Positions 37,428 through 48,312 of a stretch of DNA of 55,675 nucleotides are shown piece by piece. Origin of the DNA: Ramicandelaber brevisporus (lineage: Eukaryota > Kickxellomycota > Ramicandelaberales > Ramicandelaberaceae); assembly GCA_025201865.1 (NCBI GenBank), contig MU602702.1, positions 3,953-59,627 on the forward strand. Reading direction: 5' to 3'. Within the stretch, counting starts at the first letter, position 1. Each line of letters opens with the position of its first letter. The notes beneath the pieces were generated by a model. The model ran no database searches. It worked only from the letters and a program-made list of their open reading frames with translations, and was not told the DNA's origin. A program made the position numbers and the translations under genes.

Positions 37428-40400
37428 TTATTTGCCAATGGTGGAGGCACCAACAAATGTGCGAGAAAGAGCATCAAGTGGATTAGTGTATGAAATGTCA
37501 TCATGTGGGTGGCGGTAGAGACCCTGCTTGAGCCGCTTCTGGTCAAGGTAGTGGCCAATGAAACCAATGGTGCGACCAAGAACAAAGAGGCCGTTGAGAG
37601 TACCAATCTTGCAGTATTCCTCAGCCTCTTCGCGGGTGAAAGCACCGGATCCACGCACCAGATCGACAAACAGGACGCCAACAGCGCCGTCGACATTGAG
37701 AATCAGATTGTCCTTCTTGGAGGTGGTGATGGTCTCGACGGCAAGAGCGTAGTCAAGCAGAGGCGTCGACGGGAAGTGCTTCTTGGCAAAGTCCTTGATG
37801 ATCGAGACACGCAAGTCTGGGTTGGTGCGGGACTTGATCTTGTGGCCGATACCGAGAATGAGCTTGTTCTGGCGGCGCATGGAGGTAACAAACTCACGTG
37901 GAGTCAGACCCTTGTCGTACGCACCCGTGAACATCTCAGCAGCGCCATCAAGAGCACCGCCGAAGCGCTCGCCAATGGTGAGCAGACCCGAGCAGATGGA
38001 TGAAATGAGATCCTTGCCAGCACGAGCCGTGACGATGGTGTTGTGAGCACCGCTGACAGCTGGACCGTGGTCGGCGGTAAGCATCAGAACCATTTCAACA
38101 AACTTGCAGGCATAGTCCGGGAGACGGCGCTTGAACCACAGCAGCGAGACGACACCACCAATGCCAATTTCCTCCTTGAAGACCTGGGAGATGGGCATGC
38201 CGGCGTACAGAAGCTCCTGGCCACGCTCATCGCAAATGGTGGAGACGAACGACGCTGGCTTGCGGACAAGACCGAGCTCTTGAGCCCAGGCGTAATCAAT
38301 TGGAATCTTGGGTGGCTCCGGCTCTGGAGCAGGAATGATGATGCTTTGCTCAACCAGCTGCTGGTAGACCTGGGCCATCACTGCAGGCATGTCCTCAAAG
38401 GTCTCTGGGACGATGATGCCAGCATTGCGCATGGCGGTGTTCTTGGCATCGGCAGTCTCCAAGTCAGAGTTGGCGAGAGCACCAGCGTGACCAAACTGAA
38501 CTTCAGTCTGGAACATCTTGGCGCAGGTACCAATGCACCAGGCAACGACTGGCTTGGTGATGGTACCAGAGCGGACAGCCTCAATAACCTTGTACTCCTC
38601 AACACCACCAACCTCACCGAGAAGCACCAGCATCTTGCAAGCGGGATCAGCCTCATAGCGAAGCAGATGGTCAATGAAAGTGGAGCCTGGGTAGCGATCG
38701 CCACCAATGGCCACACCTTCGTAGACGCCATCGGTGGTAGACGAGATGATGTTGTTGAGCTCATTCGACATGCCACCAGACTTTGACACGTAGCCAACTG
38801 AGCCTGCGCGATACAGCTTGGACGCCACAATGTTATCCATCATACCACCAGTGTTGCCAATCTTGAAGCAGCCAGGCTTGATGCCACCGACAGTGGCCGG
38901 TCCAATGATGAGAACCTTCTTCTGCTCGGCCTCATGCAGGATCATGCGAGCGCGGCGCTCAGGAACACCCTCGGCAATGATGGCGACGGTGCGGATATTG
39001 TTGCTGTGGTTGGCCAGAATGTCCATGGTGGAGTCGTAGACTGAGCGGCACGATGCAAAGTTAACAATGGTGTCAACCTCAGGGAACTTGGCCAGAGCCT
39101 CTTCCATGGTGGTGAACACTGGAACCAGAGTCTCTTGGGTTCCCCAGTAGAACTTCTGGACGTGATTACCACTGAAGGCGTACACCATGGCAGCAACCGA
39201 CGGGGTCTTGCGCTGGCAGATAAAGTCAAAGTCAAGCATGCCCTGGACAGCGCGCGGCTGCATGCCAAAGATGATGGCACGGGAGGTGTTGGTGAATGGG
39301 AGATACCATGGATGGCCAGCGCTGGCGGCGTCCTCAGCAGAGAAGTAGGCCATGCGCTTGTCCGGATTGAGCAGCTGCTGGCTGGAGTTGGTGCGAGCAA
39401 TGTGAGGGGTCATGATGCCAGAGCCAGCGAGGCCGCCTGGAGTGGCGGCGCCGGACGATGTGTTGCCGCCCTGTGGACCAATCGAGATTGGCTTGGAGGA
39501 GACTGCAGAAATCTTGGCAGAAGGCTGGACATTCTTGAGAGCGAGTGGCACAATGGCAGTGATGTGGGTTTCCTGGCCATACACGTAGATGGGGACGCCG
39601 AGAGTCTCGCCGAGCTCACGAATTTGACGAAGACCCTCCTGGTAGTTGGGGCCAGCACGGCGAACGTAGATGCGGACACGGTGCGCAATGAGGGCCTGCT
39701 TGTACTCGCGAAGAGCACGAACGATGCCCTTGAAAGTGGTTGCAACGTTGGTGAAGTTGGCAATACCACCACCAATGAACAGAATCTTACCGTCGATTGG
39801 AGCTGGGCCGTCCGCAGCAGATGAGGACGCCGACTCGGCTGCTGGGGAAGGAGAACCACGGGTCATCAGGTCAAGAATGGTCTTTGCGTACTCATAGGTC
39901 TGAGCCTCGGATGGAGCACCCGAGTACTCACCGTAGTTGGCGAGCTCATGGGCATAACCATGCGCAGCAATGGCATCGGAGAATACAACAGAGGCACCAC
40001 CGCCAGCGACCATGGTCCAGATCTTGCCGTCCTTGTTAAGAACAGTCAGCTTGAGAGATGCGCCAGTCTTGGCGTCCAGCTCGGCAATGTAGGCTTCCTC
40101 GCGCGACAATTCACGTCCAAATGGAGCTGGGAAGTCAAGTGGGGGACCGCCATCGGCGCCAACGGCGGCGGCTGGGGAAGAGGAGAGGATGGCGGCACGG
40201 CCAGCAGTCCACTTAGAGCCAGCTTCGAATTCGGCAGTTTGATCAATCTTGGCAGCCAAATCGAGATAGTAGATGCGGGACTGGCCAGGATTCTGGGCAT
40301 CATCGACCACAACCAATGGATTAATTTCGAGATAAGTGAAATGCAGATCAACATAGACTGCATACAGACGAATAGCAAACTCAGCCAAAACAGCCAGCTT

Positions 40401-41078
40401 TTGAGGAGATGCACCATTGACACCGGACAGCAATGTGCGAGTGACAGTCTCGATGGAGGGAGCACCGGCGCCAACTGGGATGGTCAGAGTGAGTGCCTTA
40501 GCGTCAACATCGCCAACATCCACACCGCCTTCGTGCGTGAACAAGATTGTGTCGCCGTTGCGGTGGCTCTGGATACAGATGTAAAACTCAGTATCAGATG
40601 GATGTGGTACAAACGGCTCGATGATAAATGTGCGCAAAACACCAGTCACGCTGTCAACGCTGATTTCGCGTCCTGCACGCTCACTGATCCACGCCTTGGC
40701 TGCGCTCCAGTCTGCATTCAACAGCAGCAGGCCGCCCTTACCACGGCGCTTAATCAGCTGGTCAGGCTTGGCAACCAGCTTGGTCTCGCCGGAAGTCAGC
40801 CACGGGTGGGCATGCTCAGCTGCATGGAACGCGGCCTCAAGTGAGTTCTCGACGGCGGCGCGATCGCTTGAGGGACCGAGAGCGGGATCAAGAGCAATCT
40901 GGACCAGACGAGGATGAGCAACGGCGTGACGCAGAGCGGAAGACACCTCCGGTGCAGATGTGGAAGACGGTGCAGCGGCAGCAGTTGAGGGGAAGCCAGA
41001 TACAACAGCTGGAGAGGCAAGAAGCCAATGGGCAAGCAGGTGCTTTCCATCAAACTCGCGAATGGCCTTGGCTGACAT
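37428..41078 (-). CDS. ACLY: ATP-citrate lyase, single-chain form
   Basis: 1216 residues starting [20 protein letters not shown]. The N-terminal ATP-grasp and citrate-binding half is followed, without interruption, by the CoA-ligase half with the phosphorylated histidine in FGHAGALAN (His864), and a C-terminal citrate-synthase-like domain ([37 protein letters not shown]). The enzyme cleaves cytosolic citrate with ATP and CoA to give acetyl-CoA and oxaloacetate, the source of acetyl units for fatty acid and sterol synthesis and histone acetylation. Animals and most non-ascomycete fungi have this one-chain form, Ascomycota have two subunits. It is somewhat longer than the human protein (about 1100). 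Codon choice looks strongly biased and GC-ending, suggesting high expression. Confidence 0.97.
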   Translation of the reverse strand: MSAKAIREFDGKHLLAHWLLASPAVVSGFPSTAAAAPSSTSAPEVSSALRHAVAHPRLVQIALDPALGPSSDRAAVENSLEAAFHAAEHAHPWLTSGETKLVAKPDQLIKRRGKGGLLLLNADWSAAKAWISERAGREISVDSVTGVLRTFIIEPFVPHPSDTEFYICIQSHRNGDTILFTHEGGVDVGDVDAKALTLTIPVGAGAPSIETVTRTLLSGVNGASPQKLAVLAEFAIRLYAVYVDLHFTYLEINPLVVVDDAQNPGQSRIYYLDLAAKIDQTAEFEAGSKWTAGRAAILSSSPAAAVGADGGPPLDFPAPFGRELSREEAYIAELDAKTGASLKLTVLNKDGKIWTMVAGGGASVVFSDAIAAHGYAHELANYGEYSGAPSEAQTYEYAKTILDLMTRGSPSPAAESASSSAADGPAPIDGKILFIGGGIANFTNVATTFKGIVRALREYKQALIAHRVRIYVRRAGPNYQEGLRQIRELGETLGVPIYVYGQETHITAIVPLALKNVQPSAKISAVSSKPISIGPQGGNTSSGAATPGGLAGSGIMTPHIARTNSSQQLLNPDKRMAYFSAEDAASAGHPWYLPFTNTSRAIIFGMQPRAVQGMLDFDFICQRKTPSVAAMVYAFSGNHVQKFYWGTQETLVPVFTTMEEALAKFPEVDTIVNFASCRSVYDSTMDILANHSNNIRTVAIIAEGVPERRARMILHEAEQKKVLIIGPATVGGIKPGCFKIGNTGGMMDNIVASKLYRAGSVGYVSKSGGMSNELNNIISSTTDGVYEGVAIGGDRYPGSTFIDHLLRYEADPACKMLVLLGEVGGVEEYKVIEAVRSGTITKPVVAWCIGTCAKMFQTEVQFGHAGALANSDLETADAKNTAMRNAGIIVPETFEDMPAVMAQVYQQLVEQSIIIPAPEPEPPKIPIDYAWAQELGLVRKPASFVSTICDERGQELLYAGMPISQVFKEEIGIGGVVSLLWFKRRLPDYACKFVEMVLMLTADHGPAVSGAHNTIVTARAGKDLISSICSGLLTIGERFGGALDGAAEMFTGAYDKGLTPREFVTSMRRQNKLILGIGHKIKSRTNPDLRVSIIKDFAKKHFPSTPLLDYALAVETITTSKKDNLILNVDGAVGVLFVDLVRGSGAFTREEAEEYCKIGTLNGLFVLGRTIGFIGHYLDQKRLKQGLYRHPHDDISYTNPLDALSRTFVGASTIGK

Positions 41079-41788
41079 TGCTATGATAGTAGAGAGAGAT
41101 AGTACGTGTGTCTATGAGAAAGAGAGGCGTCAGAGCGGCTATGGTAAACAACCAGGCAGGCAGCAGGCAGGCAGGCAGGCAAGTGAGCAAGTGGGTGAGC
41201 AAGTAGGTGAGCAAGAACGAAAAGTGTGAATATAGAGTCAGATTTGCACGTGTCAAACAGAGTGAAGGAAAGCAAGTAGTCAAGCAAGAAGATGAGGAAA
41301 GAGAGCACGTTTGAGCAAGCGACCGAGCGACCGAGGGAGCGAGTGCAAGGCTGATGCACAAGAACACTTTAAGGGAAGCGAAAAACGTGCAAGGGGGAAA
41401 GGTGTGTTCAGGTTTGAATGGATGGCCTGACAGTTGCTCACGACACTGGGCGACTTTTCTTGTGAAAGGGGGGGGATCAAAGTGCATCGAACCACCATCC
41501 CAACCACCACTACCACCGCGATGTCTCACGAGAGGTGACTCGTTAATATCGATTCCGAGTGGCCCATCGACTGACCTTGTCGATGTAAGCAAATATAGAA
41601 TGGATGACGTGACTGGGATCGTGTCAGACCATAATAGGCATCTGCTGACTACATGTCATTCGGCCTGCATTATGCTGATGTTATTCTGGACTCCTAAAGG
41701 GGAGAGGAGGAGGAGAAGAGGAGAAGAGGACATGGAAAGGAGAGCAATACACTTTGAATTGAAATGAAATGAATGTAATCGAATAGAG
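41079..41788. promoter_or_regulatory. Upstream region of ACLY with short tandem repeats
   Basis: 710 bp upstream of ACLY (minus). It contains CAGG-type repeats at about 41154-41180, a decamer-like GTGAGCAAGT repeat at about 41180-41220, and an AGGAGG/GGAGAAG purine block at 41700-41745. On minus these give pyrimidine-rich promoter DNA. A 137-codon plus-strand frame here has no recognisable product. No RNA gene was seen. Confidence 0.45.
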
Positions 41789-43039
41789 TTAGTGTAAGAG
41801 AAGTTGACGAATACGAGCTGGCAGGAGTGGCAAAAGACGAGCAAGAATGGACCAGAATCGGTGTGCAACGAGGCGAGCAATGCTGAAGAGCAACGCCACA
41901 GGAGCCGACCGCCTCCACTTTGGGAATGTCACCACTGCAACCAAAATGGCCATATTGACGGCAAACGTGCGGCCAACATCCATTACAACAGCCATCCATT
42001 TCTGGCGCTCAGTGCGGATGCTGCGTTCACTTAGCTCTCGACGCAGCATCTCAACACGCTCATTGAGGGCAGTCACTTGTAATTGAAGTAGCTCCAGTGC
42101 ACGATGAGTGTTGTCGTCGTTGTCGTCGTCGTTGTCGTCATCAGCATTGTTGCTGTCGTTGTCTCCTTCTTCGTCTGCAGCACTAGCAACCACCGCGTCA
42201 CCTTGAGTTGACACGGAATGAATTAGTGATTGACGCGAAATTACAACGTCGCTATCATTATTGCCCGTGTCGAGGATAGACGACGATGATGCATTTGTGG
42301 TGAGAGTTGTATTGAGACTGGCAACATCAGCCAGAAGATCATGATGAGCAGCGACACTGGGTGATGATTCGCCAGAGTAAAATGTAGCCTGTCGTTGTTG
42401 TTGTTGTTGTTGTTGCTGTTGTTGCTGTTGATATTGGGGATGATGATTGTCGTCTGTGAGGGCTTGTAACACCTCACTCTGAACATCATGGTCGCTGCTA
42501 GCGCTGGCGAATGGCATTGGCAGTACGCGCGATGCATACTCAGAAGGAGCATCGAGTGGCTCGAGGGCAGCAAGAGCCTCAATCAAGTCAGGTCGAGCCA
42601 GGTTGATACGTTCTGTAGACTCTGTTGCTGTCGTCGGTGTTGCTATTGTTCTACTAGCAGTAGCAGTAGCAGTGGTGGTGGTGGTGGCAGTAGTAGTAGC
42701 GGTAGTAGTAGTTGCATAATGAGTGTTCAGAGCAGTTGTAAAGATACTTCTCACTTTACGCACATACATTCCGCGGGCGTCAGATTCCGATACGCCACGC
42801 CATGAATCCCATGCCTGCCATTTACTACGTGCCGCTGCATTGTAGAATGGAGGTCGACGTGCACTATTGTTCCCACTGGTTGCCTGCTTGTACAGTCCAT
42901 ACAGCACAAGTCTGTCGTCATCAGTAAGCACATCTGGACCCAGAGAGTCCCCGAGACGCGCTATAGTCTCTGTCGCAGTCGTGAATAGTCGTAAGTCACC
43001 CTCATCTACATTGCCTGCAGCTTCGTACACGGTTGTCAT
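41789..43039 (-). CDS. Tail-anchored acyl-CoA-binding protein (ACBD5/Atg37-like)
   Basis: 416 residues from ATG 43039. An ACB domain covers about 10-105, with the core DRLVLYGLYKQATSG, RPPFY and KWQAWDSWRGVSE that bind acyl-CoA. A long disordered middle follows, with a Gln run (about 205-215) and an acidic Asn/Asp stretch (about 290-310). Next come a short coiled-coil segment (LQLQVTALNERVEMLRRELSE) and C-terminal hydrophobic helices within the last 60 residues. This order (ACB domain, disordered linker, coiled coil, C-terminal anchor) is that of ACBD5 and yeast Atg37, peroxisomal proteins in very-long-chain acyl-CoA handling and pexophagy. Localisation is inferred. HBS1 lies upstream on the same strand, with 219 bp between them. 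Confidence 0.88.
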   Translation of the reverse strand: MTTVYEAAGNVDEGDLRLFTTATETIARLGDSLGPDVLTDDDRLVLYGLYKQATSGNNSARRPPFYNAAARSKWQAWDSWRGVSESDARGMYVRKVRSIFTTALNTHYATTTTATTTATTTTTATATASRTIATPTTATESTERINLARPDLIEALAALEPLDAPSEYASRVLPMPFASASSDHDVQSEVLQALTDDNHHPQYQQQQQQQQQQQQRQATFYSGESSPSVAAHHDLLADVASLNTTLTTNASSSSILDTGNNDSDVVISRQSLIHSVSTQGDAVVASAADEEGDNDSNNADDDNDDDNDDNTHRALELLQLQVTALNERVEMLRRELSERSIRTERQKWMAVVMDVGRTFAVNMAILVAVVTFPKWRRSAPVALLFSIARLVAHRFWSILARLLPLLPARIRQLLLH

Positions 43040-43258
43040 CTTGCTGGAGAGTGTCAAGTGTTGAATGTCGAGTGTCGAGTAGAGGAGGGGAGGTGTGTAC
43101 AAGTGTGTGTACAAGTGTGTTTACAATCGATTGCTGAAAAGCAGAAAATGGTTGAAGAAGAGAAAAGAGAAAAAAACATAGTGACCGAAGTGTGTGCTTG
43201 TTTCGGGGGTGTTTGTTTATTCACATGTTCAATAGACGGATGGATGGACGGATGGCGT

Positions 43259-46200
43259 TTAGGATATCAGCTCCGTGACAATGCCAGCAGCAATGGTGTG
43301 ACCGCCCTGGCGCACTGCGATCCGGCCAAATTCCTTTGAAATGTTGAAAGGCTCAAGACACAGAGCGGATGTGCGCGCGTATGAGCCAATGGATTGATCG
43401 CGGCTAGATTGAGCGCTGGTGGCTGTTGAGATGAGCGAGGTCGGTTCATCTTTTGACAGCTGGATTTCAACCAGAGCAGTTGTATTCTTCGACAAATGGC
43501 GTGGCTTCTGCTTGGTTACTTCGCCAGTTGATTTATCCAAAACGGCAACTAGCTTGGAGATTGTTGCAGGCACATTGAGTCCAACGTGATGAACAACCAC
43601 TGGACAGCCCTTGGTAATTGGAATGGATATATCAAACACAACCAGCTGTGCTTGGAATTTAGATGCAGTGTGGATGGGATGAAGCGGATCGCACAGCACC
43701 GATCCAATTGAAAACTGCTGAATGTGAATGCCACCAGGGTTGGAGGGGACTGCATCAAGTGGAGGTTGATAGACGGTTGTTGCTGTTTCTGATGAGGTAA
43801 GTTGTAATAGTACGGAATCACCAGCAACAGCCCACTGACGAGACTGTTCACGCACCTCGAGTGATTTGACAATTCCAGCCTGATTTCCAGGAACAATTAG
43901 TAAAACATCGCCGGCTTGGATAAACCCAGATTCAATTCTACCAGCAACAGTAACCACATTGCTACTGCCTCCAATATTAGATGAAGTCTTTGATGCTCCC
44001 TTAAAGTAATCCTGAATCGACATTTTAAACGGCAAGTCAATTGAGCGCTGGGGCGAAGGAATGGCATCCAGCACCTCTAATAGGCAAGGACCTTTGTACC
44101 AGCTTGTGAGTTCATTAACATTAGCTGGTCTATCCACTATATTAATGCCTTGCAAGCCAGATACTGGCACAAACACAATGTTGTTTTTCTTGAAGCCAAC
44201 CTGAGTAGACAAATAGGGCAGCAAGTAGTTTTCGCAAATCTCGTTGAATCTCACCTGCGACCAGTCTTGAGTATCCAGTTTATTTACTGCAACCACCAAG
44301 TGAACTACTCCAAGACTGCGCAGCAATAAGGCATGTTCTTTACTCTGTCCACGTCCACTAAATCCCGCTTCAAATTCACCAGTTGATGCATCAACGACCA
44401 ATACTGCGGCATCTGCCTGCGAAGCTCCGGCAATCATACGTGGGACAAAGTCACGATGTCCAGGTGAATCCAACAGCGTGTATTCTCTGCCACTACTCGC
44501 GCGAGTTCCATCTTCACTTTGTGTGATTTTCTTCCTCTCCACTGTGCATTTGGATACATCTGAAAATGAAGTGAATTGGGTTTCTATTGGCTCAAAATGA
44601 GAGTTGAATAAAGAGGTGGCTACATCCATAGTAACACCTCTCGAGCGCTCCTCATCAGTGTTATCCAAAACCCAAGCAAAGGCAAAAGATTCCTTCCCAA
44701 TGGCAGCCGATTCCTTCTCAAATTTCTTCATTGTGCGGTCATTGACATGCCCCAGCTTATACAGCAAATGTCCCATTAATGTAGATTTACCTGCATCGAC
44801 ATGACCAGCTACTATCAAGCTCAATCTACCTCCACTCCCATTCTCCTTATTTCCAATGCTCTCTAGATATTCACTGCGGACATCAATTCTATTTTTATTA
44901 GCAGCAGCTGATGAAGATGAAGATGAAGCAACCTTGGCGACTGGACTGGGCTTTGGCTGAGAGCTGATGGGAGACTGCTTAGCCTGTGCTTTGTTCTTTT
45001 GAGCAGGTTGCTGTTTAGACTGAGACTGATTCTGTGGCTGACTCTGAGCTGTATTCTGGATTGGCTTTTTGGTTTGGGAGGCTGTAACAATGTCATCCGG
45101 AGAAGGAGAGTTGAAATCAAACGAGGGAACGGATGCAGCCAATGGGAATACACGCATAACAGTAGTTTGAACGCACAGTTTCGCAAAACGCAATGAATGA
45201 ACAGATGCAACACAAGAGTCAGTGAAAGGGGAGGAGATGTCAGCTTCATCAGATGGACTCAGTATAAAGCTTGCCAAAGATGACGGCTCAGCAATCAACG
45301 GTGCGGCTTTCCTAACCCCTCGACTCACTCCTGACACTGTCATGGTCTTGCTTGGAACAGCTGGTCGAACCATCGAAGACGGAGTGCCCAGAGGTCGGAC
45401 TGGTGGACGTGGACTGACAATCTGCGGCATCTTGGCAGGTGTAAGTGGTGCAGTGACATTTGGGCGGACAGCAATAGCAGGGCGGGGAACAACAGACGGC
45501 CTCACCTTTGCGGCCAAGGACGACAGCCCAGTAAGTGGAACAGATGACTTCGATGAGGCAGATGCGGCTAGAGCAGCTAGAGATAGTCCCGATGAGCCTG
45601 ATGAGCTTGATGGATTTGATGGATTTGATGAGTTTGACATCACAGCAGAAGCAATCTTGGGAGTGAGAAGTGGGCGAGTAACGTTAATGCCACGTCCGCT
45701 CTGCACAAGGCTTGACAAAGGAACAGATGGTTTGGCCGTGACATTGGCTGCCAGTTGGGACAGACTCGATGATTGCTGAGATAATGAAGGTGCAGTGTGA
45801 GATGATTGTAACAGTAATGATGATGATGATGATGATGATGATGATGGTGTCGTACCTTTATTTGATGTAGATGACGATGATGTTTGCTGCTGCGGAACAG
45901 TTGGCTTTTTGGCTGGTTTCTTTGAAGCAGCCTCGAGAGCCCAATCTGCAGCCTGTTCGAGGTCGAAGTTGGCATCCCAGACTATATCTTCAAGCTCCCG
46001 CTTCGATAAAGGACATGCTCCAGACGGGAACAGTCCGCGCAGATGCTTAACGCCATCAGCAAGACGTTCAGCCTCTTCTTCAGCTTGAGAATCATAGTCT
46101 GTTATATAAGAGAGAGAGAGAGGAAGCGCAGCAAGACACAGTAACACACGTGGATGCAGGTTTCGTGTCAGTTTAACCTTTACTTTCACAGTGTAACGTA

Positions 46201-46302
46201 TGGTATACTGTAGCGTATACATGGACAGGTGATAGAACTTCCTGCGTGGTCAAACATACCCTCGAGATCGTCCTCGTCGTAGAATCCGCTTTGGCGCGCC
46301 AT
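43259..46302 (-). CDS. HBS1: Hbs1 ribosome-rescue GTPase (two exons)
   Basis: Two exons: 46302-46260 (43 nt, encoding MARQSGFYDEDDLE) and 46098-43259, joined by a 161-nt intron, for 960 residues. The N-terminus has the HBS1_N three-helix domain (about 15-75, with GLFPSGACPLSKRELEDIVW). A Ser/Gln/Pro-rich linker of about 350 residues follows, then an EF-Tu-like GTPase: GHVDAGKS (about 446-453), the switch region EERSRGVTM, DSPGH, NKLD, and beta-barrel domains to the end. Hbs1 carries Dom34/Pelota into the empty A site of stalled ribosomes (no-go and non-stop decay). Distinguished from eRF3 and EF-1alpha by HBS1_N and by SFAFAWVLDNTDEERSRG. The linker contains a GAT microsatellite (about 45815-45846). 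The start is divergent from ARP9, 174 bp away. Confidence 0.95.
46099..46259 (-). other. HBS1 intron 1
   Basis: On minus the intron begins GTATGT (46259-46254) and ends with a pyrimidine tract and TATATAACAG (46099 is the last base). Splicing joins codon 15 across the boundary (G/AC, Asp) and links the MARQSGFYDEDDLE exon to DYDSQAEEEAE, removing the otherwise implausible N-terminus of the downstream open frame. It is the only intron in the window with clear sites and a clear effect on the protein. Confidence 0.88.
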
Positions 46303-46476
46303 GATGAAGTTGATGCAGTTGTTGCTGTAGTCGTTGTAGTCGTTGTTGTAAAAAGAAAAAATTATTATCGAGCTTGCAAAGCAAAGTTGGCGAGTGAGCG
46401 TTTCGAACGATTTGAAGAAAAAAACAACAGACAACAGACAACAACAGAGCAACAACAAGACAGCAAAGACGACACG
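46303..46476. promoter_or_regulatory. Short bidirectional promoter, HBS1 (-) and ARP9 (+)
   Basis: Only 174 bp separate the divergent start codons. Both flanks are CAA-rich in their own sense direction: 46304-46350 read on minus for HBS1, and about 46419-46460 on plus for ARP9. An A/T-rich centre (about 46348-46375) is the only room for core promoter elements. Confidence 0.55.
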
Positions 46477-48171
46477 ATGAGCCGCTTCAGTGAGCGCGTA
46501 GTTGCACTGATACAGCCAGGAACGTACGACATCAAAGCTACGCTGGATGTCACCGAGCCCAGCAAGCTTCCTTCGGTTGTGATTTCATCCCAGGTTGGTG
46601 TCCGCCGCGGCGAGTCTGATCCTGAGGCTATGGACGTTGACGAAGAGCAGGGACGCAGCGACTACGTGTTTGGCACTCATGCTGAGCTGAACAGCATGAT
46701 CGCAGCTGGCGTAATTGAACCGGAGCTCATTGACACCTGTTCACCGCATGGCATTGTCAATTTGGACGCGTTTCGAGCATTGCTGGAGCATCTGTACTAT
46801 GTAGAGCTGGGCATTCAGGATCCTCGTATCAGCACTAATAACACGACGACGGCGAGCGAGAATGGCACCAGCACAGCTGTATCGCAATCACAGTCCCAGA
46901 CACCACAGCCAGCAGAAGGCGAATCTCCAGCAGCAGCTAGTGTCGATGCTCTGGCCGAGTCTCCAGTGTTGTTTGCTTATCCAGTTAACTGGACGAAGGC
47001 CGATATCCAGCGTACGACCGAGTACTTGTTTTCTGTGATGCGTGTTCCTGGCATTGCTGTTCTTCCTCAGCCGGTTTTGACTCTGTTTGGATGCGCGATG
47101 ACATCTGGTCTTGTGATCGATGCTGGTCACGCCTCCATCACGGTGACACCTGTTATCGACTCTAATGTGATTGGCCACGCTGTTCGTACTGTTGAAGCTG
47201 GTGGTCGCGATGTTATGACCCGTTTCTTCAACGCGCTGCCTGCTGTATTGTCCGCTAGTGATCAGTCGAATGCAACTCTCCCGGATCCAGCGTTTGTGCA
47301 TGCGACTATGGAACGTGCCCTCTGTTCAGATGGAATTGATCCAGCTACAAAAGCTGCAGCTGCAGCGGCCGCGGCAGCACAAAGCAAGAGTAAACAACAA
47401 CAGCAACAACAACAGCAACAACAACAGCAAACCGCTGAGCAGCCAGCTCAAAAAGAAAATATCACATTCCGCATCAATGGACAGAGCTATTCAATTCCAA
47501 CATCTGTAAGTCACGCTTGTACCGAGGTTCTCTTTGATGGCAGTTCAGGCCGAGTTGACGGCGACGACAATGTGATTCCACTTCCGCTTTCTGAAGCTAT
47601 TCGCCAGGCTGTTCTCGCCTGTCCCTCTGAGCGCCGCAACGAGCTCTACGGCGGCGTTGTACTGACTGGAGGCTGCAGTGCGCTAGGAGGATTCACCGAG
47701 CGTCTTGAAACTGAGTTCAACGGCGGCCTATTGGCAGTTTCCGATCACTTCTCAACTGATTCTCAGGCCCGCGAGTTTACCTTTGCTGAAGTACCTGAGT
47801 ACTACATGCCGTGGCGCAAGTTGACTGCGGGCGAAGTGCGTACTCAGCTACAACGCTTCCTTGATCAACCAGCAAATGTCAGCGTGCAAGAGATTATCCA
47901 ACAGCAGAACCAGCAGAACCAGCAAACGGAGTCTACAGGCGAGGAAGCCAGTGCAGCAGTTCAACAGCCGGTGGTTCAGGTTCAAAAGGCAACCGTCCGT
48001 CAGCAGCGTGGCCAGTACCCACCACACAAGGCTGGTTTCCAGAAATGGGCCAGCATGCTAGGAAGTGCTGTTGTGGCAAAACAGCTCTTTATTCATCCCT
48101 CCGGATTTGTCTCTCACAGCGAGTATGCAGCTCGCGGTCCGTCTGTTATCTTCAAGAAGGATCCTCGTTAA
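46477..48171 (+). CDS. ARP9: Actin-related protein Arp9-like (SWI/SNF-RSC subunit)
   Basis: 564 residues from ATG 46477; upstream in-frame sequence starts with GTG and overlaps the HBS1 promoter and first exon. Actin-fold features: GLVIDAGHASITVTPVID (phosphate-2-like loop), GGRDVMTRFF, and VVLTGGCSALGGFTERLE. The C-terminus, with KWASMLGSAVVAKQLFIHPS and EYAARGPSVIFKK, follows the pattern of budding yeast Arp9 (LGAQIVSKQIFTHP and a KGP ending) more closely than actin or Arp4. The N-terminal VALIQPGTYDIKATLDVTEP also agrees. Arp9 pairs with a second Arp on the HSA helix of the remodeler ATPase and stabilises SWI/SNF-RSC. A Gln run at about 306-325 and a Gln/Asn patch near 470 are inserted in the fold. 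Assignment to Arp9 rather than another divergent Arp is probable, not certain. Confidence 0.82.
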   Translation: MSRFSERVVALIQPGTYDIKATLDVTEPSKLPSVVISSQVGVRRGESDPEAMDVDEEQGRSDYVFGTHAELNSMIAAGVIEPELIDTCSPHGIVNLDAFRALLEHLYYVELGIQDPRISTNNTTTASENGTSTAVSQSQSQTPQPAEGESPAAASVDALAESPVLFAYPVNWTKADIQRTTEYLFSVMRVPGIAVLPQPVLTLFGCAMTSGLVIDAGHASITVTPVIDSNVIGHAVRTVEAGGRDVMTRFFNALPAVLSASDQSNATLPDPAFVHATMERALCSDGIDPATKAAAAAAAAAQSKSKQQQQQQQQQQQQTAEQPAQKENITFRINGQSYSIPTSVSHACTEVLFDGSSGRVDGDDNVIPLPLSEAIRQAVLACPSERRNELYGGVVLTGGCSALGGFTERLETEFNGGLLAVSDHFSTDSQAREFTFAEVPEYYMPWRKLTAGEVRTQLQRFLDQPANVSVQEIIQQQNQQNQQTESTGEEASAAVQQPVVQVQKATVRQQRGQYPPHKAGFQKWASMLGSAVVAKQLFIHPSGFVSHSEYAARGPSVIFKKDPR

Positions 48172-48312
48172 TAGTTAATAGTTAAGCCACTGTCACCCTC
48201 TTTTGTCTGTATCATTGAAAACTCTTGCAAAATAATTAAACGAACTGAAAGAAAAGGAAAGGAAAGAAAGAACAAATATGTAAGGGTATGTAGCAGCTAA
48301 TGATGTAGGGGT

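Noticed and set aside
38043-40844. Long plus-strand frames (up to 298 codons) opposite ACLY
   Set aside because: They are antisense shadows of a strongly codon-biased gene, with no domain or leader of their own.
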